Assembly: GCA_934630375.1 (NCBI GenBank) | Contig: CAKTVQ010000015.1 | Coordinates: 1-40,604, forward strand | Direction: 5' to 3' | From: an uncultured Collinsella sp. | Lineage (GTDB): Bacteria > Actinomycetota > Coriobacteriia > Coriobacteriales > Coriobacteriaceae | Length of the DNA: 40,604 bases | Part shown: positions 1 through 7,655 of the stretch, in pieces | Numbering within the stretch: the stretch's first letter is position 1 | Layout of the letters: every line of letters starts with the position of its first letter | The notes under the pieces: model-generated | What the model saw: the letters and a program-made list of their open reading frames with translations, nothing else | Told to the model about the DNA's origin: nothing | Databases searched by the model: none | Program-made: the position numbers and the translations under genes

Positions 1-2370
1 GGCAAGAGCTCGCTGGCGCTGGGAGTTCTTTATGCCGAGGGCTCGCGCCGTTACCTGGAGGCGCTCAGCACCTATACCCGCCGTCGGCTCACCCAGGCCG
101 AGCACGCTCAGGTGGATGAAGTGCTGCACGTGCCGGCGGCGCTCGCGTTGCATCAGCGCCCTAGTGTGCCAGGCGTACGCTCGACCTTTGGCACCATGAC
201 CGAGCTCAACAACAGTCTGCGTTTGCTCTTTAGCCGCTGTGCCCATCACGTGTGCCCACATTGCGGGGCGCGTGTGGAGCCGAGCCTTAACGTGGCCGCA
301 GGCCTGCCGCTCATGTGTTCGACATGCGGCCGCGAGTTCTACGCGCCGAGTGCCGAGGATTTGGCTTTCAATAGCGGCGGTGCATGCCCCACCTGTGGCG
401 GTACCGGTGTCATGCGCGAGGTGGACGAAGCGAGCCTGGTGCCCGACGAGTCCAAGACCATCAACGAAGGCGCGGTGCTTCCCTGGGGCACGCTCATGTG
501 GGACTTGATGAAGCAGGTAGCCGGCGAGATGGGTGTGCGTACCGATGTGCCGTTTAACCAGCTCACACCTCAAGAGCACGACATCGTGTTCCATGGTCCG
601 GCGGTTAAGAAGCATATTCTCTACGTTCCCAAAAACGGCGAGGGCGCCACGCCGCTTGACTTTACCTATTACAACGCCGTCTATACCGTCGAGAATGCGC
701 TCGCCAAGGTTAAGGACGATAAGGGCCTCAAACGCGTGGCTCGCTTTTTGCGCGAGGGCCCGTGCCGTGACTGCGGCGGCACGCGCCTCTCCGAGGCCGC
801 GCGCCAACCCCAGGTGCGCGGTATCAATCTGGCGCAGGCGGCGGCCATGACGTTGGGTGAGGCGATTGAGTGGGTGCGCGGGGTGCCCGCATCCTTGCCG
901 GCCGAGATGCAACCCATGGCAGCGGATATCTGCGATTCGTTTTTGAGCGTGGCCCGTCGTCTGGTCGACCTGGGTCTCGATTACCTTTCGCTCGATCGCG
1001 CAGGCGCCACGCTCTCCACGGGCGAGCGTCAGCGCGTGCAGCTTGCCCGCGTGGTGCGCAACCGATCGACGGGCGTGCTTTATGTGCTGGACGAGCCCTC
1101 GATCGGCTTGCATCCTGCCAATGTCGACGGCTTGGTGGGCGTGATGCGCGACCTGGTGGATGACGGCAACACCGTGGTCGTTGTCGACCACGATGCGTGC
1201 GTGCTGGCGGAAGCCGATTATCTGGTCGAGATGGGCCCCGTTGCCGGAGCAGGAGGCGGTAATGTGATCGCCGCCGGTACGGTGGACGAGATCGAGCACG
1301 CGCAGGGCAGCCGCATCGCGCCGTTTTTACGCGCAGACCCCAAGCGCTTGCGCCCGCAGGTGACTGACGAGGAAATGTTCGACCGGGGCCATATCCGCAT
1401 GGCGACCGATACCATTCATACCGTCAAGCCACTCGAAGTCGATATCCCGCGCGGCCGTCTCGTCGCGGTGACGGGCGTTTCGGGCTCGGGCAAGACGACG
1501 TTGGTGCTCGAGACGCTCATTCCGGCACTCAAGGCGCAGGCAGCTGGCGAGCGCCTGCCGGGGCACGTGCGTTGGGTCGATGCCGAGGGCATCACGCGCG
1601 CAAACCTGATTGACGCCACGCCTATCGGCGCCAACGTGCGCTCGACGGTGGCGACTTATGCCGACATCCATGACGAGCTGCGTCGCGCCTTCGCCCGTAC
1701 GCCCGAGGCCAAGGCAGCCGGCTACAAGGCGGGTGCCTTTAGCTACAATACCGGCGCCTTGCGCTGCCCTACGTGCGATGGAACGGGCTCGATTTCGCTC
1801 GACGTGCAGTTTTTGCCCGACGTCGAGATCGTCTGTCCGGCATGTCGCGGCTCGCGTTATGCAGACGCGGCTTCGCATATCCATCGTGAGGGCAAGGACG
1901 GGAGCCTGCTTACGTTGCCGCAGCTCATGGATATGAGCGTGGACGAGGCGCTCGACGCCACGGTGGGACTCAAGAAAGTTCAGACGCGTCTGCAGACCTT
2001 GCACGATCTGGGCCTGGGCTACCTCACGCTCGGCGAGCCCACGCCGGCGCTTTCGGGTGGCGAGGCGCAGCGCCTTAAGCTCGCGAGCGAGATGGGCCGT
2101 GTGCAGGACGATGCCGTATTCGTATTCGACGAGCCCACGATCGGCCTGCATCCGCTCGATGTTCAGGTGTTGCTGAGTGTGTTTGACGGCCTCGTTGCCA
2201 AGGGCGCCACAGTTGTCGTGATCGAGCACGATCTCGACCTTATCCGTAACGCCGATTATGTGATCGACATGGGCCCGGGCGGTGGCGACGCCGGCGGGCA
2301 AATCGTCTGCACCGGCACGCCAGCCGACATTGCTGCCTGCTCCAAGAGCATTACCGGCCGTTACCTCTAA
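1..2370 (+). CDS. UvrA-like excinuclease ABC subunit A paralogue, 5' end cut by window
   Basis: This is a tandem ABC ATPase of the UvrA family, a DNA-damage or DNA-ligand binding protein. The frame is open from base 1, which begins inside the first Walker A (GKSSL), so the true start lies upstream. Visible features are the paired zinc motif CPHCG/CSTCG, two CPTC-type zinc modules (near 385 and 1765), the ABC signature LSTGERQR with Walker B LDEPSIGLHP (near 1015 and 1085), a second Walker A GVSGSGKTT (near 1470), signature LSGGEAQR and Walker B FDEPTIGLHP. Only about 15 residues separate the two halves of the first zinc finger. Canonical UvrA carries its UvrB-binding domain there, so this is a short UvrA2/DrrC-type paralogue, perhaps in drug or damage tolerance rather than classical excision repair. 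The family call is very firm; the role is inferred. Confidence 0.95.
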   Translation, partial: GKSSLALGVLYAEGSRRYLEALSTYTRRRLTQAEHAQVDEVLHVPAALALHQRPSVPGVRSTFGTMTELNNSLRLLFSRCAHHVCPHCGARVEPSLNVAAGLPLMCSTCGREFYAPSAEDLAFNSGGACPTCGGTGVMREVDEASLVPDESKTINEGAVLPWGTLMWDLMKQVAGEMGVRTDVPFNQLTPQEHDIVFHGPAVKKHILYVPKNGEGATPLDFTYYNAVYTVENALAKVKDDKGLKRVARFLREGPCRDCGGTRLSEAARQPQVRGINLAQAAAMTLGEAIEWVRGVPASLPAEMQPMAADICDSFLSVARRLVDLGLDYLSLDRAGATLSTGERQRVQLARVVRNRSTGVLYVLDEPSIGLHPANVDGLVGVMRDLVDDGNTVVVVDHDACVLAEADYLVEMGPVAGAGGGNVIAAGTVDEIEHAQGSRIAPFLRADPKRLRPQVTDEEMFDRGHIRMATDTIHTVKPLEVDIPRGRLVAVTGVSGSGKTTLVLETLIPALKAQAAGERLPGHVRWVDAEGITRANLIDATPIGANVRSTVATYADIHDELRRAFARTPEAKAAGYKAGAFSYNTGALRCPTCDGTGSISLDVQFLPDVEIVCPACRGSRYADAASHIHREGKDGSLLTLPQLMDMSVDEALDATVGLKKVQTRLQTLHDLGLGYLTLGEPTPALSGGEAQRLKLASEMGRVQDDAVFVFDEPTIGLHPLDVQVLLSVFDGLVAKGATVVVIEHDLDLIRNADYVIDMGPGGGDAGGQIVCTGTPADIAACSKSITGRYL

Positions 2371-2375
2371 ACGAT

Positions 2376-2402
2376 GTGACAAAGGGACTGCCCCTTTGTC
2401 AC
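2376..2402. terminator. Palindromic repeat acting as terminator, copy 1
   Basis: A perfect 11-bp inverted repeat (arm GTGACAAAGGG, loop ACTGC) lies 5 bp after the UvrA-like stop and just before the convergent ATPase gene end. There is no clean T-run. A degenerate relative lies at 7629-7655, which suggests a dispersed palindromic element that may double as a bidirectional terminator. Confidence 0.6.
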
Positions 2403-2410
2403 GTTGACTT

Positions 2411-3511
2411 CTATTTCACGCATTGAGCGGCGAGGTAGTCGCGGAAGAATGGCAATTCAAAAGCGACGATTCCGCGCCCGCGTTCTCCAATGATGCCGGC
2501 ATCTATCATGCGGCGTCGGTAGCGGGAGACCTGCTGCGGCGAACGCTTAAGGCGTTCGACAAGGTCAGCGGTAGTGGACTCTTCCTCGTCATCGAGCATG
2601 GCGATGAGGAATCGCTTGTCCTCTGCAGTGAGTTCCCGATAGGTTGCCGCGAGGATTCGGTCGTCCATCTCGTCGCGCGCGATTTTGATTCCCAGGTCAA
2701 AGTCGCGTGACGAGATTTCCTTCGAATCGCTTGTGAGATCCCAGGCACGGTAGCCTACGAGTTGCAATAGGAAGGGAAAACCAGAGATAGAGCGAACGGC
2801 TCTATCGATTCCCTCAGCATCTGCTAGGCGATCGTTTTCCTGAATTGTGCGAATCAAGGCCTCGCGCACGTCATAGTCGGCAATGCGACCCAGATGATAT
2901 TGTTGGGCGCGGCGAAGGAACGAGACCGTCTTGTGGTTCAGTAGCGTCGATACGTTGTTGGGAAGTCCCGCCATGAGCAGGGCGACGCGTTTCCCATCGG
3001 TCACAAAGTGCTGATACGTCGCTGCGAGCTGAATCATCTCGTCGAGTGTCGGGTCCACCTCGTCAACCGTGACGAGCAGACCGGTGCCCGCCTCGTTGAG
3101 CTGGTCGATGATGTCGCTCATGCGATAACGCCAGGTTGAGACATCGTGAACGCGATCGACCTCGATGCTGCCGAGCGGTGCAATTCCGAGACCGGTGACT
3201 TCGAAGTGACTGGACGAGTCGATGAGATGGGCTGCGGCGCGTTTCGTCCCGAACTCGATTTCCTCAAGCATTCCAGGGAGCGCGGTCGTCTTTACGGCTA
3301 TCCAGCCGTGGGATTCCGCCCTTGTCGCGAGCGACGACATGAGAGCGGTTTTGCCGGTTCCACGCGCGCCTGAGAAGATCGAGGTCAATTCTGGGCGCCT
3401 GCGCTGGCTCAAGAAGGCACGGTCCAAATCCCGAATAATCTGTTGTCTGCCAGCGAGATGAGCAGGAACCTCACCAAAACTGGGGGTAAACGGGTTTTCG
3501 AGGTATTCCAC
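2411..3511 (-). CDS. AAA family ATPase with C-terminal winged helix (ORC/Cdc6-like layout)
   Basis: The product is a 366-residue predicted cytosolic ATPase. A GTG start is chosen because AAAGGAGGG sits 3 bases upstream. Walker A is GARGTGKTAL (residues 48-57), Walker B is LLVTVDEVD (about 145-153), and LMAGLP follows as a sensor-like strand. The last ~60 residues form a winged helix (TTADLVERLKRSPQQVSRYRRR). The layout resembles archaeal-type ATPase_2/AAA_16 proteins with an ORC/Cdc6-like build, which are common in gut bacteria and poorly understood. It lies divergently from the serine resolvase, with a 237-bp AT-rich gap carrying repeats between them. A role in regulation or upkeep of a mobile element is an inference from context only. 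Confidence 0.85.
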   Translation of the reverse strand: MEYLENPFTPSFGEVPAHLAGRQQIIRDLDRAFLSQRRRPELTSIFSGARGTGKTALMSSLATRAESHGWIAVKTTALPGMLEEIEFGTKRAAAHLIDSSSHFEVTGLGIAPLGSIEVDRVHDVSTWRYRMSDIIDQLNEAGTGLLVTVDEVDPTLDEMIQLAATYQHFVTDGKRVALLMAGLPNNVSTLLNHKTVSFLRRAQQYHLGRIADYDVREALIRTIQENDRLADAEGIDRAVRSISGFPFLLQLVGYRAWDLTSDSKEISSRDFDLGIKIARDEMDDRILAATYRELTAEDKRFLIAMLDDEEESTTADLVERLKRSPQQVSRYRRRMIDAGIIGERGRGIVAFELPFFRDYLAAQCVK

Positions 3512-3535
3512 AATGCCCTCCTTTAGCGTCTTGGG

Positions 3536-3586
3536 TTAATTTCATTTTATTCTAGTTAATCTCAATTAAAAACGATTAATTTCATT
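3536..3586. repeat. Three direct repeats TTAATYTCAWT at exact 20-bp period
   Basis: Copies start at 3536 (TTAATTTCATT), 3556 (TTAATCTCAAT) and 3576 (TTAATTTCATT). They sit 25 to 75 bp upstream of the ATPase GTG, between it and the resolvase. The regular spacing of about two helical turns points to an array bound on one face of the DNA, for example an operator or iteron. Confidence 0.65.
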
Positions 3587-3653
3587 TCAAAGCATAAGGT
3601 TGGCGTCGTGCGTTATCGAAGCGGTGCTTGAATAGCTTACGTTGGAGCCCGAA

Positions 3654-3670
3654 AATGGGTTCAACCCATT
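3654..3670. promoter_or_regulatory. 17-bp perfect palindrome upstream of resolvase
   Basis: Arms AATGGGTT and AACCCATT flank a single central C, 79 bp before the resolvase ATG. It could be the resolvase crossover/binding site or a repressor operator. The sequence shows symmetry but not function. Confidence 0.45.
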
Positions 3671-3748
3671 CGCGAAATTTGCACGCCCTATTGTGAGTGG
3701 GCTCTCAGATGAGCTGAAGCTGCCATCGTGCGGCTGATAGGGGCAATC

Positions 3749-4351
3749 ATGAAAAACAGAATCTATGGGTATGCTCGAGTTTCGTCAGCAGATCAGAACC
3801 TGGATCGCCAACTGGATGCGCTGGAGCGGTTTCCGGTCCAAACGAATTTGATCTATGCTGACAAAGCGAGTGGAAAGGACTTCAGGCGTCCTCAGTACCA
3901 GCGTCTTCTTCGTCGTCTGCGCGAAGGGGACGTTCTGGTGATTAAGAGTATCGATCGATTGGGTCGCGACTACCGTGAAGTTCTCGATGAATGGCGTCGC
4001 CTAACGACGGACAAACGCGTTGCCATCGTGGTGCTCGATATGCCATTGCTTGATACACGCGAACAACCCAATGGAATTACGGGGACTTTTATTGCCGATC
4101 TAGTGCTTCAGGTTTTGAGCTACGTGGCTCAGGTGGAGCGCGAAAACATAAAGCAGCGCCAGGCGGAGGGTATCGCGTCGGCGCGTCTGCGGGGTGTGAG
4201 ATTTGGGAGACCGACGCTCGAACGTCCGGATAGCTACCGCGATGTCATCAAATCATTCGAAGGAGGTGAAGTTACGAGGCGAGAGGCCGCAATGCTCCTG
4301 AACGTCAGCGCATCGACGTTCGATCGTTGGAGACGGGCGGATACGAACTGA
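3749..4351 (+). CDS. Small serine recombinase (resolvase/invertase family)
   Basis: The product is 200 residues, the usual size for a resolvase or invertase. The N-terminal domain has GYARVSSADQNLDRQ, in which Ser12 is the expected nucleophile, and SIDRLGRDYREV carries the conserved active-site Arg/Asp region. The linker helix is followed by a C-terminal helix-turn-helix (TRREAAMLLNVSASTFDRWRR). The ATG at 3749 is preferred; a GTG at 3728 in the same frame would add seven residues. Such enzymes catalyse site-specific strand exchange, resolving cointegrates or inverting segments. No transposase accompanies it, so it may be a remnant of, or still act on, the accessory block. The palindrome at 3654-3670 is a candidate site. 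Confidence 0.93.
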   Translation: MKNRIYGYARVSSADQNLDRQLDALERFPVQTNLIYADKASGKDFRRPQYQRLLRRLREGDVLVIKSIDRLGRDYREVLDEWRRLTTDKRVAIVVLDMPLLDTREQPNGITGTFIADLVLQVLSYVAQVERENIKQRQAEGIASARLRGVRFGRPTLERPDSYRDVIKSFEGGEVTRREAAMLLNVSASTFDRWRRADTN

Positions 4352-4389
4352 TATGACCGTTCGCCGTCTGTCCGTCCTCTTTAACTAGA

Positions 4390-4510
4390 CATTTTGACGA
4401 GGGGAGTTTATTGCACGGAGTCCACTCCTTCCCTCGATGTTTATCCAGTTCACGCCCTGGAACCAAATAGTGCCACCACGTTGCCAATTCGTCTGCATTT
4501 TGACGAGGGG
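4390..4510 (+). repeat. 15-bp direct repeat pair before lipoprotein gene
   Basis: CATTTTGACGAGGGG occurs identically at 4390-4404 and 4496-4510, 106 bp apart, in the leader of the lipoprotein gene. Each copy contains TTGACG, a -35-like hexamer, but no good -10 follows at 17 bp. A duplicated promoter segment, a regulator site, or a target duplication from a lost insertion are all possible. Confidence 0.55.
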
Positions 4511-4546
4511 GCTAGATATCGTGTTTTGTATTTAAAGGAGGACAAG

Positions 4547-5359
4547 ATGAAAAGGCATTATGGGATGGCTGCGGCGATCTCGCTATTTGCGACGGTGCTC
4601 TGTGGGGCACTTCTGCTGAGCGGCTGTTCACAGGTTGAGAAGAAAAACGATGGGTCTGATTATGCCGATGAACGTGCAATGGCCGTGATTGCTCAAGGCT
4701 ATCAAAAGCGGTCGGATTACCTTGAATCACTGGGAGAGGATGCTGATCTGGGCTCTAATAAAGTTCGAAAAGAGGCAATTAAAACCGAGATCGATAACGA
4801 CAAAGAACTCAAAAAGGCGTCATTTAAAGACACTAAGATGCAAGAAGACGTCATTGCCTATCTCAATCTGCTTGATAATCAGCTTGATGTTGTCAAGAAG
4901 TATGCGGAATCGGATCCCAAGTATTACGACGAATGGGAAAAGGCCTATGACGCACGATCTGCACAGCTTAAGAAACTGGTTGATCGGTATGACTTGACGG
5001 TCGATGATGAGTATCGAGATGCGTTTGACGAGCTGATCAAGAACGGTAGGACCGTGGAGGAGAAGACGCATAATGATGAGGTTATCAACGGCCTGCTCTC
5101 ATCGGCGACCTTTGAGAAAAGTGACGACGGCTACGGCCTCTATACGTACACCGCAATAGTCGAAAACACCTCTGACATATCGTTCGAAAACGTTTTTCTA
5201 AATGTTGCTCTTTACGATGCCGATGGTGTAAGGGCGGAAGAATGCTACGCAGATACATCCGCCTGGGCGCCTGGCGAGAAGGTGAAGTTTGAGGTAATGA
5301 GTGAGGTAGACGCTTCGAGGGTCGCGCCGACAGTATCGAATTACAGCATCAAGGAATAA
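4547..5359 (+). CDS. Secreted lipoprotein with C-terminal FxLYD domain
   Basis: The 270-residue product has a classic lipoprotein signal: charged MKRHYG, a hydrophobic stretch, then the lipobox LLSGC near residue 27, so it should be membrane-anchored outside the cell. The ATG at 4547 follows AAAGGAGG and places the signal peptide correctly, so the longer open frame upstream is not used. The middle is acidic and probably helical. The last ~90 residues match the FxLYD pattern (TAIVENTSDISFENVFLNVALYDADG), a beta-sandwich domain found in many surface lipoproteins. No enzymatic motif is seen. It is followed by a strong terminator, so it is probably its own unit, though it is physically grouped with the DUF4230 and EcsC genes. 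Confidence 0.88.
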   Translation: MKRHYGMAAAISLFATVLCGALLLSGCSQVEKKNDGSDYADERAMAVIAQGYQKRSDYLESLGEDADLGSNKVRKEAIKTEIDNDKELKKASFKDTKMQEDVIAYLNLLDNQLDVVKKYAESDPKYYDEWEKAYDARSAQLKKLVDRYDLTVDDEYRDAFDELIKNGRTVEEKTHNDEVINGLLSSATFEKSDDGYGLYTYTAIVENTSDISFENVFLNVALYDADGVRAEECYADTSAWAPGEKVKFEVMSEVDASRVAPTVSNYSIKE

Positions 5360-5381
5360 TTCGCGGGAATTGGAAAGAATT

Positions 5382-5412
5382 CGCGACCGTTTTCTCCGAA
5401 CGGTCGCGTTTT
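5382..5412 (+). terminator. Rho-independent terminator
   Basis: Arms CGCGACCGTT (5382-5391) and AACGGTCGCG (5399-5408) with a 7-nt loop, followed by TTTT, 22 bp after the lipoprotein stop. Confidence 0.85.
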
Positions 5413-5423
5413 GCATTAAGCCG

Positions 5424-5453
5424 TTGACAGAATGATTCGTGCCGTCATGTACA
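5424..5453 (+). promoter_or_regulatory. Candidate sigma-70 promoter for DUF4230-EcsC pair
   Basis: A perfect TTGACA (5424-5429) is followed 18 bp later by TGTACA, directly after the upstream terminator. Transcription would start near 5460, which rules out the earliest in-frame ATG (5432) and supports the ATG at 5504. Confidence 0.45.
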
Positions 5454-5503
5454 CGATGGAAGATGATGGAGAAGTCGGGCCCATAAAAGAAAGGCGAAGC
5501 AGG

Positions 5504-6148
5504 ATGACAAGAACAAACTTGTTTACAACAATAACGCAAAAGCTAATCTTTGGCGGTTTGCTGGCTGTTACGGCCGTGGCGACTGCCGGGTGTATCTGGT
5601 TGTATTTGACACGTAATCCTACAACGATCACCGATGATTCGATTCGCGAGGAGATCGCGCCGGTCGTAAAGCTTGTGACGTACGAATATAACTTTACGCA
5701 GCTGCTCTCAATCGATGAAGCGGGGAATCCGCTTGGGTGGGAAAACCCCTTTACGTCTAAGCGATATGTCGCAACGATTGACGGCAAGGCTGATATCGGG
5801 ATCGATGCCGATAAAATGAAGATTGAAATCAAGCGGGTTGATATGAACGACGAGAACTCAGAGGTCAAGAGCGTAAGGGTTACATTGCCTCACTCGGAAA
5901 TTACCTCTTTCTCAACAGACCCCAATACATTGAAGAAATATGTTGAGGACAATGGTTTTCTGAACTGGAATCAAGTAAGTACGGACGATCTGAACGGTTT
6001 GTTGAAACAGGCGAAGAAAGAGCAGACCAAGAAGGTCGAAGAGAGCGATATGCTCAAAGAATCTGATGATAGAGCCAGCGGATTGATCGAAAAACAGGTC
6101 AAAGCCCTATGCGGCGACGATGTCGATATTAACGTTACGTTTAAGTAA
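5504..6148 (+). CDS. DUF4230-like membrane-anchored protein
   Basis: The 214-residue product has one N-terminal membrane segment (LIFGGLLAVTAVATAGCIWLYL) and an extracytoplasmic domain. The domain begins SIREEIAPVVKLVTYEYNFTQLL, continues with RYVATIDGKADIGIDADKMKI, and ends with a Lys/Glu-rich helix. This pattern fits the DUF4230 family, whose biochemical role is unknown to me. A cysteine (TAGC) near the end of the hydrophobic stretch could be a lipobox-like feature, but the position is poor. The start at 5504 was chosen from the upstream promoter; its ribosome site is weak. The gene lies 11 bp before the EcsC-family gene and is almost certainly co-transcribed with it. Confidence 0.75.
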   Translation: MTRTNLFTTITQKLIFGGLLAVTAVATAGCIWLYLTRNPTTITDDSIREEIAPVVKLVTYEYNFTQLLSIDEAGNPLGWENPFTSKRYVATIDGKADIGIDADKMKIEIKRVDMNDENSEVKSVRVTLPHSEITSFSTDPNTLKKYVEDNGFLNWNQVSTDDLNGLLKQAKKEQTKKVEESDMLKESDDRASGLIEKQVKALCGDDVDINVTFK

Positions 6149-6159
6149 GGGTGAATGGT

Positions 6160-7548
6160 GTGTCCGATAAACGACAACAGTTTGGTGAGGCGGAGCCCGA
6201 AAAGCAGCAGAAGCCCGGTGTCGGTTCTTCTTCGCTGGAGAACATAATGTTTGGAGCATTAAATGGCGCGCAAAACGCCATTATGGGTGTGGTCAAGGAG
6301 ACCCAAAAGAAATCGAGTGAATTGGCGGACGCCGCTAGCCCGTTGGCGGATAATACGCTTAAAGGTATTACTGACTTTGCAAATGGGATTGCTTCTGCAA
6401 CTGCAGCCGCGGCGAATGAACGCTACAGCGCAAAGCGACAAGAGCAACTCGGCCTGCCATCGACGCTCGTTGACGATAACGGTGATTGGGTGTTGCCCGA
6501 TCCGTTGCTGACCAATCAAGAGCTTGCCGAGCTTGAGGTATTGACCGAGCAATACGAGAAGATGGTAGCGCCTTCAAAGCTCAAGCAGCTGACCGATATG
6601 GCTGGGCTAAAGATACCGGAGAATCTTCGCACTGCCGTTGGAGATGCGGTCGATGAGCTTACAAGCGAGATTCAGCAACAAGAGCTATATGCACAGGTTA
6701 TGAAGCAGGTCGTCGATGGTTTCAAAGCTATCGAGGAGCAAGCTGCCAAGTACAGCGTTACTGAGGCGCAGATTGTTGAGGCCGCAAATACTACGCTTGA
6801 AGGCGTTACTATCCGTTCGATTGACGAGTTATTCATGCTTCGCAGTTTTGACGTCGCGAGGATTGCGGCAGGTGAGAACGGTAGACACTTGCTGCTTGCG
6901 GCGACCGAGGGTGCGGTGACGGGTGCTCCTGGGTTTGCCGGTTTGCCCTTCAATATCGTATTCAGCATGTTTCTCTATTATCGCGCGGTGCAGTCGGTTG
7001 CCATGATGTACGGATTTAACGTTAAAGAGGATCCGGCTGAAATGGTCATTGCGGGCGATGTGTTTTCAAACGCGATGGCTCCGTCGGCAGGCTCTGCTGA
7101 TGGCATGGCTGTCACAATCGGTAAAGTAATGCTTGTAGCCGAGATGGAGGGTGTGAAGCAGACGGTCAAGAAAGGCTGGACGGCAATGGCGGCACGGGGC
7201 GGCGCGGCTATGCTTGTCACGCAGATTCGCGCCCTTGCTAATGCCGCTGCACGTAAGGCACTCGAGAATGCCGGCAAGAAGTCGCTCGAGAATAGTGTTT
7301 TCAAAAACGTACTCGAACAAATTGGCAGGAATATCACTCAAAAATCCCTCGGCAAGGCCATTCCCGTGTTTGGCGGCGTTGTCGGCGCCTTGTTTGATGT
7401 CTCGCAGATGAATCGTGTTTTGCAATATGCCAACATCTTCTACCATAAGCGGTTCATCATTGAAAAACAGGAGCGTATTGCAATACTTGTCGGTATGGAG
7501 ACGGCCTCTGTGAACGGTGAGGTTGAGGCTTGCGATGCAGAAGGATAA
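6160..7548 (+). CDS. EcsC family protein
   Basis: This is a 462-residue protein. A GTG at 6160 is preferred because AAGGGTG overlaps the preceding stop and leaves about 6 bases of spacing; the in-frame GTG at 6151 would leave none. The N-terminal ~150 residues are hydrophilic with Gln/Glu-rich helices. From about residue 230 the sequence has the EcsC signature, with Gly/Ala-rich amphipathic or membrane-associating helices (APGFAGLPFNIVFSMFLYYR, then AVQSVAMMYGF). It ends with a Gly-rich helix (AIPVFGGVVGALFDVSQMNR). EcsC proteins associate with ABC transporters in some Firmicutes, but their action is not established and no ABC gene adjoins this one. It ends before the palindromic repeat at 7629. 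Confidence 0.82.
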   Translation: MSDKRQQFGEAEPEKQQKPGVGSSSLENIMFGALNGAQNAIMGVVKETQKKSSELADAASPLADNTLKGITDFANGIASATAAAANERYSAKRQEQLGLPSTLVDDNGDWVLPDPLLTNQELAELEVLTEQYEKMVAPSKLKQLTDMAGLKIPENLRTAVGDAVDELTSEIQQQELYAQVMKQVVDGFKAIEEQAAKYSVTEAQIVEAANTTLEGVTIRSIDELFMLRSFDVARIAAGENGRHLLLAATEGAVTGAPGFAGLPFNIVFSMFLYYRAVQSVAMMYGFNVKEDPAEMVIAGDVFSNAMAPSAGSADGMAVTIGKVMLVAEMEGVKQTVKKGWTAMAARGGAAMLVTQIRALANAAARKALENAGKKSLENSVFKNVLEQIGRNITQKSLGKAIPVFGGVVGALFDVSQMNRVLQYANIFYHKRFIIEKQERIAILVGMETASVNGEVEACDAEG

Positions 7549-7628
7549 CCGACCGTGTTCTTCGATGACGGAGAACTTTGGCGGCGTTTGGTGCAAATCG
7601 GTATAGGTAGGGGTGCGGACCTAATTGC

Positions 7629-7655
7629 GTGACAACGAGACAGTCCCTTTGTCAC
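7629..7655. repeat. Palindromic repeat, degenerate copy 2
   Basis: It has the same length and ends as 2376-2402 (GTGACAA ... CCCTTTGTCAC), but the left arm has diverged so only the outer 7 bp pair. The TGA stop of the trmL-like gene (7652-7654, minus strand) is formed by the repeat itself. Together the two copies bracket the accessory block 2411-7548. Confidence 0.6.

Noticed and set aside
1327..2382. Minus-strand open frame opposite the UvrA-like gene
   Set aside because: Shadow of the GC-rich UvrA reading frame; Arg/His-rich translation without a family pattern.
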